This document shows positions 22,120 to 34,694 of a stretch of DNA of 64,000 nt, in pieces. The first letter of the stretch is position 1. Every line of letters begins with the position of its first letter. A model generated the notes under the pieces. It was not told the DNA's origin. It saw nothing but the letters and a program-made list of their open reading frames with translations, and made no database searches. The DNA is from Eutreptiella sp. 'Long Island Sound 2002' (taxonomy: Eukaryota > Euglenozoa > Euglenophyceae > Eutreptiales > Eutreptiaceae). The position numbers were made by a program, and so were the translations under genes. Location of the stretch: the NCBI GenBank assembly GCA_964036045.1, contig OZ038378.1, positions 163,553,311-163,617,310 of the forward strand. The letters are read 5' to 3'.

Positions 22120-24641
22120 TTGCGCCCATTTTGTGCTCAGTTTGTGGTATGGGGCCGAGACAAGGTTTGTTCGTGGTGTATAGTGCATGGCCATGACTCA
22201 AGGTGTGATCTAAGCTCAAAACCTATCAACGAGAAATTCTTCAAATTAGCATCATCAGCGTTAGCGACCAATTTGGCATTGAAAAACATATTACAACCCA
22301 TCCTTTTGATAGATTGCGCCCATTTTGTGCTCAGTTTGTGGTATGGGGCTGAGACAAGGTTTGTTCGTGGTGTATAGTGCATGGCCATGACTCAAGGTGT
22401 GATCTAAGCTCAAAACCTATCAACCAGAAATTCTTTAAATTGGCATCATCAGCGAGAGCGACCGATTTGGCATTGAAAAACATATTACAACCCATCCCTT
22501 TGATAGATTGCGCCCATTTTGTGCTCAGTTTGTGGTATGGCGCCGAGACAAGGTTCGTTCGTGGTGTATAGTGCATGGCCATGACTCAAGGTGTGATCGA
22601 AGCTCAAAACCTATCGACCAGAAATTCTTCAAATTAGCATCATCAGCGAGAGCGACCGATTTGGCATTGAAAAACATATTACAACCCATCCCTTTGATAG
22701 ATTGCGCCCATCTTGTGCTCAGTTTGTGGTATGGGGCCGAGACAAGGTTTGTTCGTGGTGTATAGTGCATGGCCATGACTCAAGGTGTGATCTAAGCTCA
22801 AAACCTATCGAACAGAAATTCTTCAAATTAGCATCATCAGCGAGAGAGACCGATTTGGCATTGAAAAACATATTACAACCCATCCTTTTGATAGATTGCG
22901 CCCATTTTGTGCTCAGTTTGTGGTATGGGGCCGAGACAAGGTTCGTTCGTGGTGTATGGTGCATGGCCATGACTCAAGGTGTGATCTAAGCTCAAAACCT
23001 ATGAATCAGAAATTCTTTAAATTAGCATCATCAGCGAGAGCGACCGATTTGGCATTGAAAAACATATTACAACCCATCCTTTTGATAGATTGCGCCCATT
23101 TTGTGCTCAGTTTGTTGTATGGGGCCGAGACAAGGTTTGTTCGTGGTGTATAGTGCATGGCCATGACTCAAGGTGTGATCTAAGCTCAAAACCTATCAAC
23201 CAGAAATTCTTCAAATTAGCATCATCAGCGAGAGCGACCAATTTGGCATTGAAAAACATATTACAACCCATCCTTTTGATAGATTGCGCCCATTTTGTGC
23301 TCAGTTTGTGGTATGGGGCCGAGACAAGGTTTGTTCGTGGTGTATAGTGCATGGCCATGACTCAAGGTGTGATCTAAGCTCAAAACCTATCAACCAGAAA
23401 TTCTTTAAATTAGCATCATCAGCGAGAGCGACCGATTTGGCATTGAAAAACATATTACAACCCATCCTTTTGATAGATTCCGCCCATTTTGTGCTCAGTT
23501 TGTGGTATGGGGCCGAGACAAGGTTTGTTCGTGGTGTGTAGTGCATGGCCATGACTCAAGGTGTGATCTAAGCTCAAAACCTATCAACGAGAAATTCTTC
23601 AAATTAGCATCATCAGCGTTAGCGACCAATTTGGCATTGAAAAACATATTACAACCCATCCTTTTGATAGATTGCGCCCATTTTGTGCTCAGTTTGTGGT
23701 ATGGGGCTGAGACAAGGTTTGTTCGTGGTGTATAGTGCATGGCCATGACTCAAGGTGTGATCTAAGCTCAAAACCTATCAACCAGAAATTCTTTAAATTA
23801 GCATCATCAGCGAGAGCGACCGATTTGGCATTGAAAAACATATTACAACCCATCCCTTTGATAGATTGCGCCCATTTTGTGCTCAGTTTGTGGTATGGGG
23901 CCGAGACAAGGTTTGTTCGTGGTGTAGAGTGCATGGCCATGTCTCAAGGTGTGATCTAAGCTCAAAACCTATCGACCAGAAATTCTTCAAATTAGCATCA
24001 TCAGCGAGAGCGACCGATTTGGCATTGAAAAACATATTACAACCCATCGTTTTGATAGATTGCGCCCATTTTGTGCTCAGTTTGTGGTATGGGGCCGAGA
24101 CAAGGTTTGTTCGTGGTGTATAGTGCATGGCCATGACTCAAGGTGTGATCTAAGCTCAAAACCTATCGAACAGAAATTCTTCAAATTAGCATCATCAGCG
24201 AGAGAGACCGATTTGGCATTGAAAAACATATTACAACCCATCCTTTTGATAGATTGCGCCCATTTTGTGCTCAGTTTGTGGTATGGGGCCGAGACAAGGT
24301 TCGTTCGTGGTGTATAGTGCATGGCCATGACTCAAGGTGTGATCTAAGCTCAAAACCTATCAATCAGAAATTCTTTAAATTAGCATCATCAGCGAGAGCG
24401 ACCGATTTGGCATTGAAAAACATATTACAACCCATCCTTTTGATAGATTGCGCCCATTTTGTGCTCAGTTTGTGGTATGGGGCCGAGACAAGGTTTGTTC
24501 GTGGTGTATAGTGCATGGCCATGACTCAAGGTGTGATCTAAGCTCAAAACCTATCAACCAGAAATTCTTCAAATTAGCATCATCAGCGAGAGCGACCAAT
24601 TTGGCATTGAAAAACATATTACAACCCATCCTTTTGATAGA
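22120..24641 (+). repeat. Seven-monomer HOR, shift 1358 bp
   Basis: Units from 22120 recur from 23478 at exactly 7 x 194 bp. Shared markers are CAGCGTTAGCGACC (22257 and 23615), GGGGCTGAGAC (22346 and 23704), CATCCCTTTGATAG (22493 and 23851) and GCGAGAGAGACC (22842 and 24199). All units here are 194 bp. The match runs to about 24641, where the next block begins. Confidence 0.88.
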
Positions 24642-26763
24642 TTGCGCCCATTTTGTGCTCAGTTTGTGGTATGGGGCCGAGACAAGGTTTTTTCCTGGTG
24701 TATAGTGCATGGCCATGACTCAAGGTGTGATCTAAGCTCAAAACCTATCAACCAGAAATTCTTTAAATTAGCATCATCAGCGAGAGCGACCGATTTGGCA
24801 TTGAAAACCATATTACAACCCATCCTTTTGATAGATTGCGCCCATTTTGTGCTCAGTGTGGTATGGGCCCGAGACAGAAGTTGTTCGTGGTGTATAGTGC
24901 ATGGCCATGACTCAATGTGTGATCTAAGCTCAAAACTTATCGACCAGAAATTCTTTAAATTAGCATCATCAGCGAGAGCGACCGATTTGGCATTGAAAAC
25001 CATATTACAACCCATCCTTTTGATAGATTGCGCTTTGTGCTCAGTGTGGTATGGGCCCGAGAAAAGAGTTGTTCGTGGTGTATAGTGCATGGCCATGACT
25101 CAAGGTGTGATCTAAGCTCAAAACCTATAGACCAGAATTTCTTTAAATTAGCATCATCAGCGAGAGCGACCGATTTGGCATTGAAAACCATATTACAACC
25201 CATCCTTTTGATAGATTGCGCCCATTTTGTGCTCAGTTTGTGGTATGGGGCCGAGACAAGGTTTGTTCGTGGTGTATAGTGCATGGCCATGACTCAAGGT
25301 GTGATCTAAGCTCAAAACCTATCAACCAGAAATTCTTCAAATTAGCATCATCAGCGAGAGCGACAGATTTGGCATTGAAAAACATATTACAACCCATCCT
25401 TTTGATAGATTGCGCCCATTTTGGGCTCAGTTTGTGGTATGGGGCCGAGACAAGGTTTGTTCGTGGTGTATAGTGCATGGCCATGACTCAAGGTATGATC
25501 TAAGCTCAAAACCTATCGAACAGAAATTCTTTAAATTAGCATCATCAGCGAGAGCGACCGATTTGGCATTGAAAAACATACTACAACCCATCCTTTTGAT
25601 AGATTGCGCCCATTTTGTGCTCGGTTTGTGGTATGGGGCCGGGACAAGGTTCGTTCGTGGTGTATAGTGCATGGCCATGACCCAAGGTGTGATCTAAGCT
25701 CAAAACCTATCAACCAGAAATTCTTGAAATTAGCATCATCAGCGAGAGCGACCGATTTGGCATTGAAAAACATATTACAACCCATCCTTTTGATAGATTG
25801 CGCCCATTTTGTGCTCAGTTTGTGGTATGGGGCCGAGACAAGGTTTGTTCGTGGTGTATAGTGCATGGCCATGACTCAAGGTGTGATCTAACCTGAAAAC
25901 CTATCGACCAGAAATTCTTCACATTGGCATCATCAGCGAGAGCGACCGATTTGGCATTGAAAAACATATTACAACCCATCCTTTTGATAGATTGCGCCCA
26001 TTTTGTGCTCAGTGTGGTATGGGCCCGAGTAAAGGTTTGTTCGTGGTGTATAGTGCATGGCCATAACTCAAGGTGTGATCTAAGCTCAAAACCTATCAAC
26101 CAGAAATTCTTCAAATTAGCATCATCAGCGAGAGCGACCGATTTGGCATTGAAAAACATATTACAACCCATCCTTTTGATAGATTGCGCCAATTTTGTGC
26201 TCAGTTTGTGGTATGGGGCCGAGAAAAGGTTTGTTCGTGGTGTATAGTGCGTGGCCATAACTCAAGGTGTGATCTAAGCTCAAAACCTATCAACCAGAAA
26301 TTCTTCAAATTAGCATCATTAGCGAGAGCGACCGATTTGGCATTGAAAAAAATATTACAACCCATCGTTTTGATAGATTGCGCCCATTTTGTGCTCAGTT
26401 CGGTATGGGTCCGAGAAAAGGTTTGTTCGTGGTGTATAGTGCATGGCCATAACTCAAGGTGTGATCTAAGCTCAAAACCTATCAACCAGAAATTCTTCAA
26501 ATTAGCATCATCAGCGAGAGCGACCGATTTGGCATTGAAAAACATATTACAACCCATCCTTTTGATAGATTGCGCCCATTTTGTGCTCAGTTTGTGGTAT
26601 GGGGCCGGACCAAGGTTTGTTTGTGGTGTATAGTGCATGGCCATGACTCAACGTGTGATCTAAGCTCAAAACCTATCAACCAGAAATTCTTCAAATTAGC
26701 ATCATCAGCGAGAGCGACTGATTTGGCATTGAAAAACATATTACAACCCATCCTTTTGATAGA
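24642..26763 (+). repeat. Copy 1 of an 11-monomer HOR (2122 bp)
   Basis: Markers shared with the next block are TTCCTGGTGTATAG (24691 and 26813), TCAATGTGTG with AACTTATCGACC (24911 and 27034), CCTATAGACC (25126 and 27250), GCTCGGTTTG, GACCCAAGG, CTTGAAATTAG (25724 and 27850) and ATTAGCGAGAG. It includes 192-bp units at 24836, 25992 and 26378, and the shortest unit in the window (188 bp) at 25028. Several units carry GAAAACCATATT in place of GAAAAACATATT. Confidence 0.85.
25028..25215 (+). repeat. Shortest monomer, 188 bp
   Basis: The unit starts TTGCGCTTTGTGCTC where TTGCGCCCATTTTGTGCTC is normal, a 4-bp loss, and also carries the 2-bp deletion of the 192-bp class. Its counterpart in the next HOR copy (27150-27341) lacks the 4-bp loss, so that loss is younger than the duplication or was repaired in copy 2. 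Confidence 0.85.
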
Positions 26764-28696
26764 TTGCGCCCATTTTGTGCTCAGTTTGTGGTATGGGGCC
26801 GAGACAAGGTTTGTTCCTGGTGTATAGTGCATGGCCATGACTCAAGGTGTGATCTAAGCTCAAAACCTATCAACCAGAAATTCTTCAAATTAGCATCATC
26901 AGCGAGAGCGACCGATTTGGCATTGAAAACCATATTACAACCCATCCTTTTGATAGATTGCGCCCATTTTGTGCTCAGTGTGGTATGGGCCCGAGACAAG
27001 AGTTGTTCCTGGTGTATACTGCATGGCCATGACTCAATGTGTGATCTAAGCTCAAAACTTATCGACCAGAAATTCTTTAAATTAGCATCATCAGCGAGAG
27101 CGACCGATTTGGCATTGAAAACCATATTACAACCCATCCTTTTGATAGATTGCGCCCATTTTGTGCTCAGTGTGGTATGGGCCCGAGAAAAGAGTTGTTC
27201 GTGGTGTATAGTGCATGGCCATGACTCAAGGTGTGATCTAAGCTCAAAACCTATAGACCAGAAATTCTTTAAATTAGCATCATCAGCGAGAGCGACCGAT
27301 TTGGCATTGAAAACCATATTACAACCCATCCTTTTGATAGATTGCGCCCATTTTGTGCTCAGTTTGTGGTATGGGGCCGAGACAAGGTTTGTTCGTGGTG
27401 TATAGTGCATGGCCATGACTCAAGGTGTGATCTAAGCTCAAAACCTATCAACCAGAAATTCTTCAAATTAGCATCATCAGCGAGAGCGACCGATTTGGCA
27501 TTGAAAAACATATTACAACCCATCCTTTTGATAGATTGCGCCCATTTTGGGCTCAGTTTGTGGTATGGGGCCGAGACAAGGTTTGTTCGTGGTGTATAGT
27601 GCATGGCCATGACTCAAGGTGTGATCTAAGCTCAAAACCTATCAACCAGAAATTCTTCAAATTAGCATCATCAGCGAGAGCGACCGATTTGGCATTGAAA
27701 AACATATTACAACCCATCCTTTTGATAGATTGCGCCCATTTTGTGCTCGGTTTGTGGTATGGGGCCGAGACAAGGTTCGTTCGTGGTGTATAGTGCATGG
27801 CCATGACCCAAGGTGTGATCTAAGCTCAAAACCTATCAACCAGAAATTCTTGAAATTAGCATCATCAGCGAGAGCGACCGATTTGGCATTGAAAAACATA
27901 TTACAACCCATCCTTTTGATAGATTGCGCCCATTTCGGGCTCAGTTTGTGGTATGTAGCCGAGACAAGGTTTGTTCGTGGTGTATAGTGCATGGCCATGA
28001 CTCAAGGTGTGATCTAAGCTGAAAACCTATCGACCAGAAATTCTTCAAATTAGCATCATCAGCGAGAGCGACCGATTTGGCATTGAAAAACATATTACAA
28101 CCCATCCTTTTGATAGATTGCGCCCATTTTGTGCTCAATGTGGTATGGGCCCGAGAAAACGTTTGTTCGTGGTGTATAGTGCATGGCCATAACTCAAGGT
28201 GTGATCTAAGCTCAAAACCTATCAACCAGAAATTCTTCAAATTAGCATCATTAGCGAGAGCGACCGATTTGGCATTGAAGAAACATATTACAACCCATCC
28301 TTTTGATAGATTGCGCCCGTTTTGTGCTCAGTGTGGTATGGGCCCGAGAAAAGGTTTGTTCGTGGTGTATAGTGCATGGCCATAACTCATGGTGTGATCT
28401 AAGCTCAAAACCTATCAACCAGAAATTCTTCAAATTAGCATCATCAGCGAGAGCGACCGATTTGGCATTGAAAAACATATTACAACCCATCCTTTTGATA
28501 GATTGCGCCCATTTTGTGCTCAGTTTGTGCTATGGGGCCGAGACAAGGTTTGTTTGTGGTGTATAGTGCATGGCCACGACTCAACGTGTCATCTAAGCTC
28601 AAAACCTATCAACCAGAAATTCTTCAAATTAGCATCATCAGCGAGAGCGACCGATTTGGCATTGAAAAACATATTACAACCCATCCTTTTGATAGA
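26764..28696 (+). repeat. Copy 2 of the same HOR, 10 monomers (1933 bp)
   Basis: It follows copy 1 directly and matches at a shift of 2122 bp, then 2126 bp after the copy-1 4-bp deletion, then 1933 bp once one monomer (equivalent to 26184) is absent. 192-bp units are at 26958, 27150 and 28311, and a 193-bp unit at 28118 combines the 2-bp deletion with an inserted base (TTGAAGAAACATATT). Confidence 0.83.
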
Positions 28697-29278
28697 TTGC
28701 GCCCATTTTGTGCTCAGTTTGTGGTATGGGGCCGAGACAAGGTTTGTTCGTGGTGTATAGTGCATGGCCATGACTCAAGGTGTGATCTAAGCTCAAAACC
28801 TATCGAACAGAAATTCTTTGAATTAGCATCATCAGCGAGAGCGACCGATTTGGCATTGAAAAACATATTACAACCCATCCTTTTGATAGATTGCGCCCAT
28901 TTTGTGCTCAGTTTGTGGTATGGGGCCGAGACAAGGTTTGTTCGTGGTGTATAGTGCATGGCCATGACTCAAGGTGTGATCTAAGGTCAAAACCTATCAA
29001 CCAGAAATTCCTTAAATTAGCATCATCAGCGAGAGCGACCGATTTGGCATTGAAAACCATATTACAACCCATCCTTTTGATAGATTGCGCCCATTTTGTG
29101 CTCAGTTTGTGGTATGGGGCCGAGACAAGGTTCGTTCGTGGTGTATGGTGCATGGCCATGACTCAAGGTGTGATCTAAGCTCACAACCTATCAACCAGAA
29201 ATTCTTCAAATTAGCATCATCAGCGAGAGCGACCGATTTGGCATTGAAAAACATATTACAACCCATCCTTTTGAAAGA

Positions 29279-32200
29279 TTGCGCCCATTTTGTGCTCAGT
29301 TTGTGGTATGGGGCCGAGACAAGGTTCGTTCGTGGTGTATAGTGCATGGCCATGACTCAAGGTGTGATCTAAGCTCAAAACCTATCGAACAGAAATTCTT
29401 TAAATTAGCATCATCAGCGAGAGCGACCGATTTGGCATTGAAAAACATATTACAACCCATCCTTTTGATAGATTGCGCCCATTTTGTGCTCAGTTTGGGG
29501 TATGGGGCCGAGACAAGGTTTGTTCGTGGTGTATAGTGCATGGCCATGACTCAAGGTGTGATCTAAGCTCAAAACCTATGAAACCAGAAATTCTTCAAAT
29601 TAGCATCATCAGCGAGAGCGACCGATTTGGCATTGAAAAACATATTACAACCCATCCTTTTGATAGATTGCGCCCATTTTGTGCTCAGTTTGTGGTATGG
29701 GGCCGAGACAAGGTTTGTTTGTGGTGTATAGTGCATGGCCATGACTCAAGGTGTGATCTAAGCTCAAAACCTATCAACCAGAAATTCTTCAAATTAGCAT
29801 CATCAGCGAGAGCGACCGATTTGGCATTGAAAAACATATTACAACCCATCCTTTTGATAGATTGCGCCCATTTTGTGCTCAGTGTGGTATGGGCCCGAGA
29901 CAAGAGTTGTTCGTGGTGTCTAGTGCATGGCCATGACTCAAGGTGTGATCTAAGCTCAAAACCCATCGACCAGAAATTCTTTAAATTAGCATCATCAGCG
30001 AGAGCGACCGATTTGGCATTGAAAACCATATTACAACCCATCCTTTTGATAGATTGCGCCCATTTTGTGCTCAATGTGGTATGGGCCCGAGACAAGAGTT
30101 GTTCGTGGTGTATAGTGCATGGCCATGACTCAAGGTGTGATCTAAGCTCAAAACCTATCGACCAGAAATTCTTCAAATTAGCATCATCAGCGAGAGCGAC
30201 CGATTTGGCATTGAAAAACATATTACAACCCATCCTTTTGATAGATTGCGCCCATTTTGTGCTCAGTGTGGTATGGGCCCGAGAAAAGGTTTGTTCGTGG
30301 TGTATAGTGCATGGCCATAACTCAAGGTGTGATCTGAGCTCAAAACCTATCAACCAGAAATTCTTCAAATTAGCATCATCAGCGAGAGCGACTGATTTGG
30401 CATTGAAAGACATATTGCAACCCATCCTTTTGATAGATTGCGCCCATTTTGTGCTCAGTTTGTGGTATGGGGCCGAGACAAGGTTTGTTTGTGGTGTATA
30501 GTGTATGGCCATGACTCAACGTGTGATCTAAGCTCAAAACCTATCAACCAGAAATTCTTTAAATTAGCATCATCAGCGAGAGCGACTGATTTGGCATTGA
30601 AAGACATATTACAACCCATCCTTTTGATAGATTGCGCCCATTTTGTGCTCAGTTTGTGGTATGGGGCCGAGACAAGGTTTGTTTGTGGTGTATAGTGTAT
30701 GGCCATGACTCAACGTGTGATCTAAGCTCAAAACCTATCAACCAGAAATTCTTTAAATTAGCATCATCAGCGAGAGCGACCGATTTGGCATTGAAAAACA
30801 TATTACAACCCATCCTTTTGATAGATTGCGCCCATTTTGTGCTCAGTTTGTGGTATGGGGCCGGGACAAGGTTTGTTCGTGGTGTATAGTGCATGGCCAT
30901 GACTCAAGGTGTGATCTAAGCTCAAAACCTATCAACGAGAAATCCTTTTAATTAGCATCATCAGCGAGAGCGACCGATTTGGCATTGAAAAACCTATTAC
31001 AACCCATCCTTTTGATAGATTGCGCCCATTTTGTGCTCAGTTTGTGGTATGGGGCCGAGACAAGGTTCGTTCGTGGTGTATAGTGCATGGCCATGACTCA
31101 AGGTGTGATCTAAGCTCAAAACCTATCAACCAGAAATTCTTCAAATTAGCATCATCAGCGAGAGCGACCGATTTGGCATTGAAAAACAGATTACAACCCA
31201 TCCTTTTGATAGATTGCGCCCATTTTGTGCTCAGTTTGTGGTATGGGCCCGAGACAAGGTTTGTTCGTGGTGTATAGTGCATGGCCATGACTCAAGGTGT
31301 GATCTAAGCTCAAAACCTATCAACCAGAAATTCTTTAAATTAGCATCATCAGCGAGAGCGACCAATTTGGCATTGAAAAACATATTACAACCCATCCTTT
31401 TGAAAGATTGCGCCCATTTTGTGCTCAGTTTGTGGTATGGGGCCGAGACAAGGTTCGTTCGTGGTGTATAGTGCATGGCCATGACTCAAGGTGTGATCTA
31501 AGCTCGAAACCTATCGATCAGAAATTCTTTAAATTAGCATCATCAGCGAGAGCGACCGATTTGGCATTGAAAAACATATTACAACCCATCCTTTTGATAG
31601 ATTGCGCCCATTTTGTGCTCAGTTTGGGGTATGGGGCCGAGACAAGGTTTGTTCGTGGTGTATAGTGCATGGCCATGACTCAAGGTGTGATCTAAGCTCA
31701 AAACCTATGAAACCAGAAATTCCTCAAATTAGCATCATCAGCGAGAGCGACCGATTTGGCATTGAAAAACATATTACAACCCATCCTTTTGATAGATTGC
31801 GCCCATTTTGTGCTCAGTTTGTGGTATGGGGCCGAGACAAGGTTCGTTCGTGGTGTATAGTGCATGGCCATGACTCAAGGTGTGATCTAAGCTCAAAACC
31901 TATCAACCAGAAATTCTTTAAATTAGCATCATCAGCGAGAGCGACCGATTTGGCATTGAAAAACATATTACAACCCATCCTTTTGATAGATTGCGCCCAT
32001 TTTGTGCTCAGTTTGTGGTATGGGGCCGAGACAAGGTTTGTTTGTGGTGTATAGTGCATGGCCATGACTCAAGGTGTGATCTAAGCTCAAAACCTATCAA
32101 CCAGAAATTCTTCAAATTAGCATCATCAGCGAGAGCGACCGATTTGGCATTGAAAAACATATTACAACCCATCCTTTTGATAGATTGCGCCCATTTTGTG

Positions 32201-32568
32201 CTCAGTGTGGTATGGGCCCGAGACAAGAGTTGTTCGTGGTGTCTAGTGCATTGCCATGACTCAAGGTGTGATCTAAGCTCAAAACCCATCGACCAGAAAT
32301 TCTTTAAATTAGCATCATCAGCGAGAGCGACCGATTTGGCATTGAAAACCATATTACAACCCATCCTTTTGATAGATTGCGCCCATTTTGTGCTCAATGT
32401 GGTATGGGCCCGAGACAAGAGTTGTTCGTGGTGTATAGTGCATGGCCATGACTCAAGGTGTGATCTAAGCTCAAAACCTATCGACCAGAAATTCTTCAAA
32501 TTAGCATCATCAGCGAGAGCGACCGATTTGGCATTGAAAACCATATTACAACGCATCCTTTTGATAGA
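29279..32568 (+). repeat. HOR with shift 2129/2323 bp
   Basis: Units at 29279, 29473, 29668, 29862 and 30054 match 31408, 31602, 31991, 32185 and 32377. Shared markers are TTTTGAAAGATTG (29271 and 31400), CAGTTTGGGGTATGG, the 195-bp unit with CCTATGAAACCAG (29575 and 31705), GTGTCTAGTGCAT(G/T)GCC (29917 and 32241) and GCTCAATGTGG (30069 and 32392). The shift grows by one monomer because unit 31797-31990 has no partner. 192-bp units lie at 29862, 30054, 30246, 32185 and 32377. Confidence 0.83.
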
Positions 32569-33924
32569 TTGCGCCCATTTTGTGCTCAGTTTGTGGTATG
32601 GGTCCGAGACAAGGTTCGTTCGTGGTGTATAGTGCATGGCCATGACTCAAGGTGTGATCTAAGCTCAAAACTTATCAACCAGAAATTCTTTAAATTAGCA
32701 TCATCAGCGAGAGCGACCGATTTGGCATTGAAAAATATATTACAACCCATCCCTTTGATAGATTGCGCCCATTTTGTGCTCAGTTTGTGGTATGCGGCCG
32801 AGACAAGGTTTGTTCGTGGTGTATAGTGCATGGCCATGACTCAAGGTGTGATCTAAGCTCAAAACCCATCGACCAGAAATTCTTCAAATTAGCATCATCA
32901 GCGAGAGCGACTGATTTGGCATTGAAAAACATGTTACAACCCATCCTTTTGATAGATTGCGCCCATTTTGTGCTCAGTTTGTGGTATGGGGCCGAGACAA
33001 GGTTTGTTCGTGGTGTATAGTGCATGGCCATGACTCAAGGTGTGATCTAAGCTCAAAACCTATCAACCAGAAATTCTTCAAATTAGCATCATCAGCGAGA
33101 GCGACCGATTTGGCATTGAAAACCATATTACAACCCATCCTTTTGATAGATTGCGCCCATTTTGTGCTCAGTTTGTGGTATGGGGCCGAGACAAGGTTTG
33201 TTCGTGGTGTATAGTGCATGGCCATGACTCAAGGTGTGATCTAAGCTCAAAACCTATCAACCAGAAATTCTTTAAATCAGCATCATCAGCGAGAGCGACC
33301 GATTTGGCATTGAAAAACATATTACAACCCATCCTTTTGATAGATTGCGCCCATTTGGTGCTCAGTTTGTGGTATGGGGCCGAGACAACGTTTGTTCGTG
33401 GTGTATAGTGCATGGCCATGACTCAAGGTGTGATCTAAGCTCAAAACCTATCCACCAGAAATTCTTTAAATTAGCATCATCAGCGAGAGCGACCGATTTG
33501 GCATTGAAAAACATATTACAACCCATCGTTTTGATAGATTGCGCCCATTTTGTGCTCAGTGTGGTATGGGCCCGAGACAAGAGTTGTCCGTGGTGTATAG
33601 TGCATGGCCATGACTCAAGGTGTGATCTAAGCTCAAAACCTATAGACCAGAAATTCTTTAAATTAGCATCATCAGCGAGAGCGACCGATTTGGCATTGAA
33701 AACCATATTACAACCCATCCCTTTGATAGATTGCGCCCATTTTGTGCTCAGTTTGTGGTATGGGGCCGAGACAAGGTTTGTTCGTGGTGTATAGTGCATG
33801 GCCATGACTCAAGGTGTGATCTAAGCTCAAAACCTATTGACCAGAAATTCTTCAAATTAGCATCATCAGCGAGAGCGACCGATTTGGCATTGAAAAAAAT
33901 ATTACAACCCATCCTTTTGATAGA

Positions 33925-34694
33925 TTGCGCCCATTTTGTGCTCAGTTTGTGGTATGGGGCCGAGACAAGGTTCGTTCGTGGTGTATGGTGCATGGCCATG
34001 ACTCAAGGTGTGATCTAAGCTCAAAACCTATCGACCAGAAATTCTTTAAATTAGCATCATCAGCGAGAGCGACCGATTTGGCATTGAAAAACATATTATA
34101 ATCCATCCTTTTGATAGATTGCGCCCATTTGTGCTCAGTGTGGTATGGGCCCGAGACAAGAGTTGTTCGTGGTGTATAGTGCATAGCCATGACTCAAGGT
34201 GTGATCTAAGCTCAAAACCTATCAACCAGAAATTCTTTAAATTAGCATCATCAGCGAGAGCGACAGATTTGGCATTGAAAAACATATTACAACCCATCCT
34301 TTTGATAGATTGCGCCCATTTTGTGCTCAGTTTGTGGTATGGGGCGGAGACAACGTTTGTTCGTGGTGTATGGTGCATGGCCATGACTCAAGGTGTGATC
34401 TAAGCTCAAAACCTATCGACCAGAAATTCTTTAAATTAGCATCATCAGCGAGAGCGACCGATTTGGCATTGAAAAACATATTATAATCCATCCTTTTGAT
34501 AGATTGCGCCCATTTGTGCTCAGTGTGGTATGGGCCCGAGACAAGAGTTGTTCGTGGTGTATAGTGCATAGCCATGACTCAAGGTGTGATCTAAGCTCAA
34601 AACCTATCAACCAGAAATTCTTTAAATTAGCATCATCAGCGAGAGCGACAGATTTGGCATTGAAAAACATATTACAACCCATCCTTTTGATAGA
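33925..34694 (+). repeat. Dimer HOR, two copies of 385 bp with 191-bp units
   Basis: Block 33925-34309 is repeated at 34310-34694. Both copies hold GTATGGTGCATGG (33984 and 34369), TTATAATCCATCC (34095 and 34480), a 191-bp unit (34119 and 34504) where GCGCCCATTTGTGC has lost one T besides the usual 2-bp deletion, and GCATAGCCATGAC (34182 and 34567). Confidence 0.88.

Larger units (their letters stand above)
3521..33730 (+). repeat. Zone containing 192-bp monomer variant (2-bp deletion haplotype)
   Basis: In these units CAGTTTGTGGTATGG is shortened to CAGTGTGGTATGG. The change is linked to GGGCCCGAG in place of GGGGCCGAG and to GAGAAAAGG or GAGACAAGAGTTG in place of GAGACAAGG. Starts: 3521, 3907, 4681, 6425, 8169, 10690, 11464, 13790, 14564, 15532, 16888, 18244, 19212, 24836, 25992, 26378, 26958, 27150, 28311, 29862, 30054, 30246, 32185, 32377 and 33539; two isolated later ones start at 43827 and 46153. 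Unit 19212 has GGCGCCGAGACAAGG, 26378 has CAGTTCGGTATGGGTCC and 46153 has CAGTTTGGTATGG, so these three may be recombinants or independent deletions. None occurs at 19.4-24.8 kb. Confidence 0.85.

Noticed and set aside
29473-30501. Possible 342-codon tandem-repeat protein gene
   Set aside because: It is made of the same satellite monomers joined by chance, because one 195-bp and three 192-bp units are multiples of three. There is no start context, splice signal, distinct codon use or flanking gene structure.
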